Positions 8,501 through 17,196 are shown, counted from the stretch's first letter. The stretch is DNA of 64,000 bases from JBLIRR01 sp049472395 (GCA_049472395.1 JBLIRR010000035.1:1-64000), one strand, 5' to 3'. Notes: generated from the letters alone by a model not told the origin. Translations and numbers: made by a program.

Positions 8501-9502
8501 CTATTGTTTGCTCCCACGCAGATGTATGAACGGGTCGTAGATTCTCAATACCACGAAACAGTCCGATTGGCTTGCTACATAGAACGGCTTAAATGGTCGT
8601 GGCGAGGGTTTGGTAAGACTGACGGTATCGAGGATCTTGTCCTCACCGAAATACATCACCATGTGTCTTGAATCCCAACGCCATATCGATTCCAACCATT
8701 TCTTCATCTTTTGCTTTTTAGACGGTTTCGTCTTTTGCGTTCTCTCCTCGATTTCTTCTTCGCTGAATGGTCGGGCCTGTTCTGCTGTGTAAAGTAGCAT
8801 GCCAGGCTTGAGGGTGAATGTATCAACCGAGACATTCCTGCCTTTTCCACTATGCATGTAGCACACATCTGATTCGATCTTGTCGTGTATTCCTGAATTG
8901 CCTCTGCTGAGCGCTTCCTTTCCTTCCTTAGGTTTGCAAAATGTTGGGTGCCATTTTGGTTTAAATACAGTCTTATGACGCTTGCCTCCGAGAGAAAGCA
9001 GCACTTGGCGTGCGGCAACACCACAGTCGAGCTTCCAGTCCTCGCCCCTTGCTTCCTTTCTAGCCTTGAACTGCTTCCATTTCTTCCACTTATTGAGCCA
9101 TGCCTCTAAAAGTTCCTCGGGAGTGGGTAACTTCTGCTCCTCCTCTTTCCTGTAAATCATTGGTTCATGGATGGTGACGCCGGTTTGAATATACTCTTCC
9201 TCCTCCTCTTTTTCTGACTGTCGATGTATTCGTGGTTCCGGCATATTCATCACCTGCTCCGTGATCCGATCTGCTTCCTGTTCATACTTATCATTAGATT
9301 GATTGACTCTGAGCTTTGCCTGAATATGATCAGATTCAACCAACCTCTGAATCCCCTTATTACCAATAGCTCTATGAAAAAACAGTGTGTGATCAATAGG
9401 TGAATCTAAGGATTTTGATAAGTCAGATTTTCCTGTCAGATAAATTGAATGCACGTTCTCACACTTAAGTATTTTTCTCCTCTTTGCGGTTCTCTCATTC
9501 AT
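8501..9502 (-). CDS. eCIS cargo: shared leader fused to putative cysteine hydrolase
   Basis: A 333-residue protein. Residues 1-105 are a diverged version of the shared leader (FHRAIGNKGIQRL, KYEQEADRITEQV, acidic run at 97-103), but there is no DUF4157 domain. The C-terminal part carries LDCGVAARQVLL with Cys160 and, about 120 residues later, SRHMVMYFGEDKILDTVS with His280. This Cys/His order is seen in NlpC/P60 and CHAP-type amidases. Calling it a peptidase or amidase is inference. Unlike most siblings, its 5' region (GGAGGAATAATTA before ATG) lacks the mini-ORF. It shows that the leader, rather than the DUF4157 domain, is the constant part of this family. Confidence 0.65.
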   Translation of the reverse strand: MNERTAKRRKILKCENVHSIYLTGKSDLSKSLDSPIDHTLFFHRAIGNKGIQRLVESDHIQAKLRVNQSNDKYEQEADRITEQVMNMPEPRIHRQSEKEEEEEYIQTGVTIHEPMIYRKEEEQKLPTPEELLEAWLNKWKKWKQFKARKEARGEDWKLDCGVAARQVLLSLGGKRHKTVFKPKWHPTFCKPKEGKEALSRGNSGIHDKIESDVCYMHSGKGRNVSVDTFTLKPGMLLYTAEQARPFSEEEIEERTQKTKPSKKQKMKKWLESIWRWDSRHMVMYFGEDKILDTVSLTKPSPRPFKPFYVASQSDCFVVLRIYDPFIHLRGSKQ

Positions 9503-9667
9503 TAATTATTCCTCCTATATGTAGAGAATAAATAAAAAATGCTAGGGTCTGCCCTTAACATTTGACATTTAACACCTATATTTATGCTAAGAGGATTGCA
9601 ATCCTTCTCATGTTCAATAGCTTAGGATATGTATGATAATCACGGATATATGCCCGCTACTTTTTGT

Positions 9668-9895
9668 GATTTTATTAACTTCTTGATGACCTAGAGAAAA
9701 GTCACCCCAAGAAAAAGAGCCCTGATCCTTTAAACGGCAAGAGCGAAATGATAAATCCAAGGGATTAACCTACTTTCATGACCCCTGATGTTGCTCTCCA
9801 TTGCATTTCATTGAACCATTTATCAACCATGATTCAAGTTTTTAGGTGTTGTGGAACATTATTCTTAAAGCGGCCATTTTATCCCCCGCTTAATT
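9668..9895. repeat. Repeat R2 copy B with truncated R1
   Basis: 9668-9865 repeats the block at 72-262, with the shared TTCTTGATG, GTCACC, CCTGATCCT and CATTTATCAACCA landmarks. From 9862 the first about 30 bases of R1 follow (TTCTTAAAGCGGCCATTTTA) and then stop at the end of the glycosyltransferase gene. It fills the gap 9503-9896; 9503-9667 shows nothing else. Confidence 0.6.
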
Positions 9896-9896
9896 T

Positions 9897-10562
9897 TTAT
9901 AAAATTATTCTCTTTTCATGCCCTACAATTACATTTGGATCAACATATATCTTATATCCTTTTTCTTTAGCTCTTATACAAAACGCTACATCCTCCATAG
10001 TAAAATCTACCATTTCACCGATCTTCATATTAATAGGCCTGAACCAGGGATATTCCATCGATTCAAAAACTCCACTTTTTACTAACATAAAACCCATTCC
10101 AGTGTAACTAACCTCTATCTTATCCTTTTCCCTATCAATATCTTCGTTTTGCAGAAATTTAAAATAACCATTTTTTTTAAAATACTCCTCATCCCAATCC
10201 GCAACCGTGGCAAATTGTCTGCCTCCTTCCATATAATAAAGACCTGACATAATATCTTTTTTATGAATAAGAAGCTTTTGAAACTGTTCTACGGTAAAAA
10301 TAATATCCGAGTCTATCCACATAATGTAATCATAATATACTTTTCCGTCGAAGGGCTTCTGATTTTTTCCCCTCTTTACATCAGCACCCAAGCACATATT
10401 ACGCACATAATAAATGTTACAACTATGTTTTCTGCTAATAATTGGTATAATGTTATGAGAAAAACAGTATGCCATTAGCGCTGTCCAGCATTCTATAAAC
10501 CTTCCGGAAAAATTCGAACCGGGTAAGCAAAAAACAACTTTAATATTATTCTTGTTGATCAT
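9897..10562 (-). CDS. Glycosyltransferase-like protein (GT-A fold, DxD motif)
   Basis: A 221-residue protein. The N-terminal KVVFCLPG strand, RNMCLGAD, and IMWIDSDIIF with a DSD motif at 84-86 fit a GT-A glycosyltransferase, where the acidic pair coordinates metal and nucleotide sugar. The later MEDVAFCIRAKEKGYKIYVDP and GHEK segment is the usual acceptor-side region of such enzymes. The protein is compact, like versions found in phage and mobile regions. It overlaps a 55-residue gene upstream by 17 bases. It could modify a surface glycan or glycosylate its small partner; the substrate is unknown. Confidence 0.65.
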   Translation of the reverse strand: MINKNNIKVVFCLPGSNFSGRFIECWTALMAYCFSHNIIPIISRKHSCNIYYVRNMCLGADVKRGKNQKPFDGKVYYDYIMWIDSDIIFTVEQFQKLLIHKKDIMSGLYYMEGGRQFATVADWDEEYFKKNGYFKFLQNEDIDREKDKIEVSYTGMGFMLVKSGVFESMEYPWFRPINMKIGEMVDFTMEDVAFCIRAKEKGYKIYVDPNVIVGHEKRIIL

Positions 10563-10713
10563 TAGCTATCCAGTTGTAAATAAATCCATCTTTATCTTGT
10601 TCTATTTTATTGAAAATCCCATTTCTATTAAATTCGATGACAATTTCAGCACAATTGCCTACAGCTATTGATCCGATGCCACAACTTATATTTCTCATTA
10701 ACTCGTCATCCAT
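10546..10713 (-). CDS. 55-residue hypothetical protein upstream of the glycosyltransferase
   Basis: A short frame beginning MDDELMRNISCGIGSIAVGN with a strong AGGTGGG ribosome site. Its TAA lies 17 bases inside the glycosyltransferase gene, so the two should be co-translated. It is polar with two cysteines (Cys11, Cys21) and a C-terminal FIYNWIANDQQE tail. I do not recognise it. The overlap suggests a partner or a substrate of the glycosyltransferase, which is inference. Confidence 0.5.
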   Translation of the reverse strand: MDDELMRNISCGIGSIAVGNCAEIVIEFNRNGIFNKIEQDKDGFIYNWIANDQQE

Positions 10714-11126
10714 TTACTACCCACCTATTTAAAATCTTTTAAAAATCCAATATCTAATTATTTCATAATTGCTTAATTTTTTCAACATTCAGATTAATTT
10801 AATGTGAACACGTCATTATGTTTTTAATCCAACATCCAGAATCGTTCAACCTCAAAACTTAATACATTTGTTAAGCTCTTGCCGTATAAAATTAGGCTAG
10901 ATGGCATTGATGGCATTGGGAGAAAATTTATTATTAGATGAGGATATTACCTAATGTTCTCCCTTCCTCGCTATATGTTATGAGTGCGAATCTCGTAATC
11001 ACGGGTCGAGACATATGATCACGTTTGTGAGCTTATCTGTTCCAAGCTCATCTCCTTCAGCACTATTAGTTGGTATTGATACCGCAGCCTCTCTTATTTG
11101 TTTGCGCAAACTGTAATCTTTAGAAA
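10714..11126. other. Gene-free AT-rich stretch
   Basis: No reading frame, RNA gene or repeat that I can support. It holds the promoter region of the small gene ending at 10713, and is followed by repeat R1 and then the promoter of the antitoxin gene at 11384. Confidence 0.3.
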
Positions 11127-11270
11127 AAGTGAATACCTAGATTTCTATTATTCATTAACCTTAAAGCGCACATTTTGCCCCTAAAAATACCTTTCTAAGC
11201 TATAATTTGGGCTATTATTTAGAATTTCTTATTAAATTTCAGCTAGTTTGCATGGTCCAATCCCAATTCC
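11127..11270. repeat. Dispersed repeat R1, copy 4
   Basis: A long copy that includes the upstream extension GTGAATACC...ATTTCTATTATTCATTA also seen before copy 1, then the core from TTAAAGCGCACATTTTGCCC to AGCTAGTTTGCATGGTCCAA. It lies about 110 bases upstream of the toxin-antitoxin pair at 11384. Confidence 0.7.
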
Positions 11271-11383
11271 CGATTCCACATAGCAATCCCCTCTGATCCA
11301 TATTTTTATACCATACTTGACATCCATACTCATAATATATATAATAAGTAATATAATTATTCTTTATTAAAGAGGTTGTACTT

Positions 11384-11644
11384 ATGGCTACCAGAAAGAT
11401 TACTATTACCGTTCAACCTATGTTTCTCAAAAGGTTGGATCAATGGGCAAAAAAATTGGGAAGATCAAGAAGCCGTTTTATCATGGAAGAAATGGATAAA
11501 AGATTAAAAAAACTTGATGATGAAGAGGTAACCCGATTATACAATGAAACTTATAACGACCCGGAAGTAGTAGATCAGGATAGACAATTAGCCGAGGAAA
11601 TGCTTAACATTAGTGCCATCAATGAAGTAGAGGAGAAATGGTAG
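11384..11644 (+). CDS. Ribbon-helix-helix antitoxin (MazE/CopG type)
   Basis: An 86-residue protein with an N-terminal beta strand (KITITVQPMFLKRLD) and helices (WAKKLGRSRSRFIMEEMDKRL), the pattern of CopG/MetJ-type antitoxins that bind DNA as dimers. The acidic C-terminus would wrap the toxin. It overlaps the following mazF-like frame by 7 bases (11638-11644). A GAGGTTGT sequence lies just before the start. It remains intact although the toxin is interrupted. Confidence 0.7.
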   Translation: MATRKITITVQPMFLKRLDQWAKKLGRSRSRFIMEEMDKRLKKLDDEEVTRLYNETYNDPEVVDQDRQLAEEMLNISAINEVEEKW

Positions 11645-12039
11645 TCTCTCAAGGTGATGTGTTTTGGGCTCAACTTTCCCGGTCCACAGGATCTGAGCCA
11701 GAGAACAAAAGGCCAGTTGTAATAGCACAACGAGATTCCATCAATAGAAGTAAATTTCATACAGTTGTGGTGGTTCCTTTGACCAAATAGATAAGACATG
11801 CCCACATTCCTGGAAATGTCTTGCTCCAAAAGGGTGAAGCAAATCTTCCTATGTCAAGTCTGGCAAGAGGCACCCACGTTATGGTGATTGATAAAAGCCG
11901 TTTGATGGAAAAGATCGGTACTCTCTCTAAAAAAAGAATAAACGAAATTATTGACCATATTCTATGGGTATTGGGACGAAAGGTCTTTATTTTATCTCGT
12001 TATGCACTCTTTGTCTCCGTTTATTATAAGATTTTTTAA
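11638..12039 (+). pseudogene. MazF/PemK-type toxin gene with in-frame TAG
   Basis: The frame from ATG at 11638 reads QGDVFWAQL, ENKRPVVIAQ and VVVVPLT, the standard MazF/PemK N-terminal half, then meets TAG at 11788-11790 and continues in the same frame with IRHAHIPGNVLL, THVMVIDKSRL and KIGTLSKKRINEII. Both halves match one endoribonuclease, so a single nonsense change splits it at codon 51. No length change is needed to restore it. The toxin is probably inactive unless the stop is read through. The distal part keeps good similarity, so the mutation is recent. Confidence 0.8.
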
Positions 12040-12083
12040 GGTTTTTAAGGTATAATTTTGATTATAGTCACATTGTTTAGCAT

Positions 12084-12250
12084 TGAATATCCAGGAACTT
12101 ATAATCATATTACTTCAAGGGGCAATATACAAAGCCCTTTCTGGAGGATGATAAAGATAGAGAATGCTTCATAACCATCCTTAAGGATGTTGTGAAACGA
12201 CTCATGCTGAGTAGTACTTGCCTATTGCATGATGGACTATGTTGCTCTAC
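12084..12250 (+). pseudogene. Fragment of REP-type (Y1) transposase
   Basis: The frame EYPGTYNHITSRGNIQ, followed after a one-base shift by FLEDDKDRECFITILKDVV, matches the N-terminus of REP-associated tyrosine transposases (RAYT/Y1_Tnp), where HITSRGN contains the metal-binding histidine strand. It then decays (CLLHDGLCC in place of the usual HxYCLMxNHYH) and is followed by repeat R2 copy C. It is a remnant with no activity expected, but such enzymes move short palindromic repeats and may explain the dispersed repeats here. Confidence 0.6.
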
Positions 12251-12309
12251 AATTCCTCCTGTGGAAATTATTAAGTAATCCCATGATATAACTACGCTGA
12301 TATTTGTGA

Positions 12310-12445
12310 TATCAGTATCTTCTTGATGGCCTGTGAGCAAGGTCACCGCAAAAAAATACCCTGATCTTGTAAACAGCAAAAGCAATATGCCAAATGTCGA
12401 AAGGCTGACTCTGCTTTCACTGCTCTCGTAAAATATCATTAATAG
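12310..12445. repeat. Dispersed repeat R2, copy C (diverged)
   Basis: It shares TTCTTGATGGCCTGTGAG, AAGGTCACCGCAA and CCTGATCTTGTAAACAGCAA with the copies at 72 and 9668. It adjoins the transposase remnant. 12446-12715 is AT-rich and shows nothing recognisable. Confidence 0.5.
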
Positions 12446-12715
12446 CATCTCTTAAGCTGACTTCCAAATCAGGCTATCTATCATGGTTCAGGGGATAGAG
12501 AAAGAAAAAAATTTAAAAATAATAGTTTCATCAGCTTTTTAATAAACCAAACCCCCGTGCATTTTTGAAGATAGACTGTAAATGCCTTGAAATATAATTA
12601 TTTTGATGCTAACTTAATGGAAAATAGTATATTAAATATAACCTGCTAACCCAGAAAAAAATATTAGAATTATAAAAATGAGGCTACATAGAAGGGGAGA
12701 TAGTTGAATATTTTA

Positions 12716-13147
12716 TTAGGTCTTGTAATACCAAGGAATTTCTATGGTGATTGTCCCCTTCCGGTACTTGCTTATTACATATTTATTATTTTTAGAGTTT
12801 ATAGAAATTATTTGTGGAAATTTACGTTTAAGCACCGCTGGCATCCCGCCTTTCTCTCGTGCTTTTTTGCAACCTTCCCTAATGTCACGCCTCTCTTTTT
12901 CTGGGTCGACTTCACGGATTTTAACATGGGGAGGTCGCGGTTTCTGTATTGGTGGTGGTTGTGCCCGTATTGTTATTTTTCCCCCTCCACTCCTTGCTGA
13001 ATGCATCGACCACACTTCTCCCATGACTCTATCACGGATGCGCAGCCAGCGGCGTGCCCAGGGGCGGTGAGCTGGTTCATTCCAATCAAGCTTCGATATC
13101 GGGCACGACAACTGTTGTCGATAGATGTAATCGAGGACCTCATTCAC
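12716..13147 (-). CDS. Hypothetical basic protein downstream of a cargo gene
   Basis: A 143-residue protein, basic, with a Pro-rich middle (IRAQPPPIQKPRPPHVKI) and a KKAREKGGMP segment. AAGGTG just before ATG supports the start. It lies 30 bases after the stop of the DUF4157 pseudogene and is probably co-transcribed. It may be a separate immunity or accessory protein, or the displaced C-terminal part of the preceding toxin. I do not recognise a domain. Confidence 0.5.
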   Translation of the reverse strand: MNEVLDYIYRQQLSCPISKLDWNEPAHRPWARRWLRIRDRVMGEVWSMHSARSGGGKITIRAQPPPIQKPRPPHVKIREVDPEKERRDIREGCKKAREKGGMPAVLKRKFPQIISINSKNNKYVISKYRKGTITIEIPWYYKT

Positions 13148-13177
13148 CTTAGCGCGATCTTTGGGACATACCTTATA

Positions 13178-14365
13178 TTAGAGTTTAGAGTTTGCCGATT
13201 CCGTTGGCAAGTATGGCCTTGCCGATATGTCTTCGCACTTCTCCCACCCGTAACGTCTCTTGGCTTTTTTCTTGATGAGTTCGAAATCCTCATCGGGTAC
13301 TAATAACTTCATTTCCGATTTTGTTCCTTCGTGCCCCACTTTTTGTTGGATAATAGGACCAAATGACGTGGCACTTAATTTGCCTTTGAGACGCTCCTCC
13401 AACTCTTCTCTATTCCCCTCAGACACAAAGCGATCACGCTGAATCTTTATCTCTTGGGACCTTAATCCTTGGCCTAAATCGGGATATTTATGAGCTATAG
13501 GAAAAGTGTCGCTGCGAGATACCATTTTATTAAAGGGCATTGACGTCACGTCTTTAGTGTCCATCTGTCGAAATTCGTCGCTTCTCTTACGTTTCTCGAC
13601 AGAATTCAAAGGCGAGTTTGATTCATCTTTGGCGTGCAATAGCTTTCCTTCGTTGGCTTGACTATGAATAGCCACACCTCCGACTTTGGCTTCCTGTTCA
13701 TCAATATCCTCGGAGTGTCCCGGTGTCATTTTTCTCCTTAGCCCTCCAGTTTGCTGCACGACGTGGGTCAGCTCATGGGCCAGGAGTTCGCGACCACTAG
13801 AGGTTCCGGGATTGTAAGTTCCCTGGCAGAAGAAGATATCTCGGCCAGTCGTGAAGGCCTGCGCATTCAAGGCTCGGGCTGATTCGTTTGTGTTTACATC
13901 TGTATGAACTCGTACTGAATTTAAATTAATACCAAAGCGCGGTTCAAAAAACGCCCGAGTTGATTTTTGTAATGGTTGACCTCTGCTTTTTAATGAATTA
14001 ATATTTGTTAGTTTTTCATTGACAAAGTATGTTTTGTTAAATGCTTTCTTAGTCTGTATTGGCTCTTCCTCCTCCTCTTTCTGCCGCTGCACCTGTGATT
14101 CTGGCATTTGCATCACCTGCTCCGCCACTAGATCTGCTTCCTGTTCATAATTGTCATTAGGTTGACTGACTCTGAGCTTTACCTGAATACGATCAGATTC
14201 ATCCAATCTCTGAATCCCCTGGTTACCAATAGCTCTCTGAAGAAACAAGTTGTGATCAAAAGGTAAATGTATAGATTAAGTGAAGGAAGGCTCCTGTGAT
14301 CGAGATATGAAAAAGGCTCTTTCCTATTCAGGTGTTTTTGCTCCTTGCCTAGTTTTCTCATTCAT
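13178..14365 (-). pseudogene. DUF4157 cargo gene with leader broken by two stops
   Basis: Reading from the conserved MNEK start at 14365, codon 14 is TAG and codon 29 is TAA; the rest of the frame is open. The 3' part (13178-14248) encodes the end of the leader (FLQRAIGNQGIQRL, NYEQEADLVAEQV), the DUF4157 domain with FEPRFGINL, VHTD and HELTH, and about 190 unrecognised residues rich in charged residues. An internal start at 14248 could give a protein lacking the first about 38 leader residues. If the N-terminus is the loading signal, the product would be unloaded. Confidence 0.7.
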
Positions 14366-14397
14366 TATTTTATTCCTCTTTTCGTCAGTTTTAACAT
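14365..14397 (-). CDS. Upstream mini-ORF of the broken cargo gene
   Basis: It reads MLKLTKRGIK and ends in TAA overlapping the ATG at 14365 (TAATG). It matches the mini-ORFs at 2710 and 16432. It is preserved although the leader behind it is broken, which argues that similarity here reflects recent duplication. Confidence 0.3.
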   Translation of the reverse strand: MLKLTKRGIK

Positions 14398-14639
14398 AAT
14401 AATCACCTCTTTCATGTATTATATGTTTTCCGAGTTTTATTTAGGTTCATAATATTCTGAATTGATTGCTTTAATCTCTCTCCTCATTCTATAAACCATC
14501 TTCTCCCCTCTATTCTTGATAAGATAATAAAGAGCAGAAGCCCCTATTGCGGCAGGATATGCCCCTGAGAATTAGAATATAAGGAAAAGATCTTCTTAGC
14601 GGGGAAAATTATTCTGATTCTGATAGAATTTTTTCAAGT

Positions 14640-15030
14640 CACAGGGAGGGATATCTAATATCACCATTACATGCTTCGAGAACCCCAACCTCATAATAAG
14701 CCGTAGTATCTATTATAAGCTGCATCGCAAGTGTAGTTGGCAACAAAGAATGTGAAGAAAAACTAAAATCAGTGCTTAGAGATAAACCTGCTCAAAAGGA
14801 GATAACCATTAGTTGGTTTGCGTTGTGACAATCCCTGGAAAATATTTTTATTCATTATTAAGGGAAAAGGGGAGAGGAATGTATTGATTCGGAAGGCCCA
14901 TTTAGACTGAGGTTATACCTTATAAGAGATAGGCAGGCATGTGGAATGACATTACACGATAAGAAGGTCATTATTAAAAAGCGCTTATAGAAACCTTATA
15001 ATAAAAGACCTGACCCCATTGCTTTGTGAC
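14640..15030. repeat. Repeat R3 copy B and tail of a decayed 117-residue gene copy
   Basis: At 14628-14655 the minus strand encodes DIPPCDLKKF, the end of a decayed copy of the gene at 22950. From about 14775 to 15030 repeat R3 follows, with CTCAAAAGGAGATAACCATT, AATCCCTGGAAAATATTTTT and an end reading CCTTATAATAAAAGACCTGA then CCCCATTGCTTTG, which is partly duplicated in tandem. 14366-14640 is the shared 5' region and AT-rich spacer. Confidence 0.55.
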
Positions 15031-15160
15031 CCCATTGCTTTGCATTAATTTCCAAAGTGCCGAGTTTCCATGTGCCCAATAGTCAATTAGCCAAGCATTC
15101 AAGAGTTTCAAAGTAAAAGGGAATTATTTGGCTGTCTCCCTCTTTCATCACTCATCTCTC

Positions 15161-16435
15161 CTATCTCCTCCTCCCTTTCTGGATCATCCTTAATCGCCTC
15201 TTCTGTTCTCTGAGTCTATATTCAGGTGTCCGGAGTTGACGTACCCTCTTGCCAAACTGAAGGATTGTCTCTGGCAACTCCAAGAATTTAAGATACCCCC
15301 CTACTGCACCTCCCAAGATTGGTATTTGTTGGCCCAGTTCTCCCAATGCGGAAAATATTTTGGCTGCCGCCTCTACCCCTCCCTCGTCGCCAGGATCTAT
15401 TTTCATACCTTCTTGAATTGCAAATATCAGTTTTGCGCTTGCCCTAAGTTTCTTTTCCGCATCCAACGCTTTGCTTAACGGATCGGATATCTTATTTAAT
15501 GCACTTCGAAGTCCTTTCACATTTTTCAGCGTTTCTCCGCTAGATACGTTTTCAGCGACCTCAAGCCAATTATCAAGTTTCTTCAAAATCACGCCAGACT
15601 CCTCAATTTTATTCAGAATCTCTTCTGCCGTGAGTGAAACGTCAGCCTTTTCGGTCCTTGTAGGTGGCGGCTGCCGTTCTAAGGCCTCTTCCCGCTCAGT
15701 GGTCCTTACTGGTAATGGTAGAGGCCTGTGTCCCGGTTCACCTCGTTTGGGTGAAATTTCATTGATTTTTACATCTACTGTGCAATAGTTATCAAATAAG
15801 TTGGCTGTTATTTCATACTCATACTGGTAGTTCCATTTCACCTTATCTTGTTGTTCGAAAATATCATTATAAATCTCATCAGCCGCTGAGTAAAGATCGG
15901 AAAATACACTTTGCCCTTTTGCAGATAACCATTCTTCGATTTTGCGTCGTGTTTCGTCCCAAAAAGTGTTCACATCAGAACATTTCACAACTAATTTCCC
16001 TTTCAGAATCTGGGCATTCTCTTCTTCGGGATATAGTTGGAGCCGAGGGAAATCAGAGAATTTTTGAATGTTTGTTTTTCCCTTTATATAAACTTCGCTT
16101 TGAGGCTGTTGCACTTTCTTATACAGAGAGTTATTGCACTTCGAGCCAGTAGTGGTGATTTGCTTTGGCTCTGGCATTTGCATTCCTTGCTCCGCAACCC
16201 GATCAGCTTCCTGTTCATACTTATCATTCGGTTGACTGATTCTGAGCTTTGACTGAAAAAAATCAGATTCGGCTAATCTCTGTATTCCCTGGTTTCCAAT
16301 AGCTCTATGAAGAAACAAGTTGTGGTCAAAAGGTGAATGTGTATGTTGAGTGAAGAGAGACTCCTGTATTCGGGACATTAAAAAGGCTCCTTTTGATTTA
16401 GATGTCTTTGCTCTTTGCCTGATTTTCTCATTCAT
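15161..16435 (-). CDS. eCIS cargo: shared leader with unknown helical C-terminus
   Basis: A 424-residue protein. Residues 1-93 are the shared leader (FLHRAIGNQGIQRL, KYEQEADRVAEQ), but it lacks both the long Glu run and the DUF4157 domain. Residues about 120-250 are mixed, with WNYQYEYEITANLF and a Pro-rich linker near 245-260. Residues 270-424 are helical, with a glycine-rich hydrophobic patch (IPILGGAVGGYLKFL) that could insert into a membrane, and a very basic end. Pore formation is possible but unproven. The start has an AGAGG ribosome site. Confidence 0.65.
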   Translation of the reverse strand: MNEKIRQRAKTSKSKGAFLMSRIQESLFTQHTHSPFDHNLFLHRAIGNQGIQRLAESDFFQSKLRISQPNDKYEQEADRVAEQGMQMPEPKQITTTGSKCNNSLYKKVQQPQSEVYIKGKTNIQKFSDFPRLQLYPEEENAQILKGKLVVKCSDVNTFWDETRRKIEEWLSAKGQSVFSDLYSAADEIYNDIFEQQDKVKWNYQYEYEITANLFDNYCTVDVKINEISPKRGEPGHRPLPLPVRTTEREEALERQPPPTRTEKADVSLTAEEILNKIEESGVILKKLDNWLEVAENVSSGETLKNVKGLRSALNKISDPLSKALDAEKKLRASAKLIFAIQEGMKIDPGDEGGVEAAAKIFSALGELGQQIPILGGAVGGYLKFLELPETILQFGKRVRQLRTPEYRLREQKRRLRMIQKGRRR

Positions 16436-16467
16436 GATTTTATTCCTCTTTTTGCCAGTTTTAACAT
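16432..16467 (-). CDS. Upstream mini-ORF MLKLAKRGIKS
   Basis: Eleven codons with AAAGAGGTGAT upstream, and a TGA overlapping the cargo ATG at 16435. It is identical in position and nearly identical in sequence to the frame at 2710. Confidence 0.35.
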   Translation of the reverse strand: MLKLAKRGIKS

Positions 16468-16684
16468 AATAATCACCTCTTTCATCTCTTATGTGTTTTC
16501 AGAGTCTCATTTAGGCTCATAATAATCTGACTTGATTGATTTAATCTCCCTCCCATCTCCCTCTCATTTACTTTGGCTTTCATAGTCAAGAAAATCATTT
16601 TTTATTTTCTTTTTTCCTCGGAAGACTAAAAGGATCAAAGTATTCTCAGTGTAAAGAATGTGAAGAAAAACTAAAAACGGCATT

Positions 16685-16935
16685 TGGAGATACACCTGTT
16701 CAAAAGGAGATCACCATCATTAATCGGTTTGCGTTGTGACAATCCCTGGAAAATATTTTTATTCATTATTAAGGGAAAAGGGCAGAGGAATGTATTGATT
16801 CGGAAGGCCCATTTAGACAAAGGTTATACCTTATAAGAGATAGACAGGCATATGGAATGACATTACACTATAAGAAGTATATTATTAAAAAGCGCTTATA
16901 GAAACCTTATAATAAAAGACCTAATCCCATTGCTT
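16685..16935. repeat. Repeat R3, copy C
   Basis: It is nearly identical to copy B over most of its length, including AATCCCTGGAAAATATTTTT and AAACCTTATAATAAAAGACC. It ends near the TTTGTATAATTTGTCAACAA motif that also marks the truncation at 5076. The remainder of 16468-17004 is the shared cargo 5' region and AT-rich spacer. Confidence 0.65.
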
Positions 16936-17004
16936 AGACCCTTACTTTGTATAATTTGTCAACAACGTGTGGCCATCGAGTGAATAAGACGATGAAGGGC
17001 TTAT

Positions 17005-17196
17005 TTATTGGCTGACAAATTCCTCGGTCATTTTATGAATAACACGCTTGCTAATATCCAGAAATATATCGACGCCCGCCTGATCATTGTTGCGACGACA
17101 TTCATTTACCGTCGAAATCGCCAGATTAATCGCAGCATGGTAATTGCCTTTCTCGACAAACAAATGAATACGGTGCTTTTCCGATTCATTGTCCAT
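17005..17196 (-). CDS. Small hypothetical protein after the tandem DUF4157 gene
   Basis: A 63-residue frame, helical and polar (HLFVEKGNYHAAINLAIST), 45 bases downstream of the 723-residue cargo gene. No convincing ribosome site precedes the start, so the true start may differ. It could be a small immunity or chaperone partner; no family recognised. Confidence 0.4.
   Translation of the reverse strand: MDNESEKHRIHLFVEKGNYHAAINLAISTVNECRRNNDQAGVDIFLDISKRVIHKMTEEFVSQ

Noticed and set aside
12110..12448. 112-residue minus-strand frame
   Set aside because: It runs antisense through the transposase remnant and repeat R2 and shares no features with known proteins.
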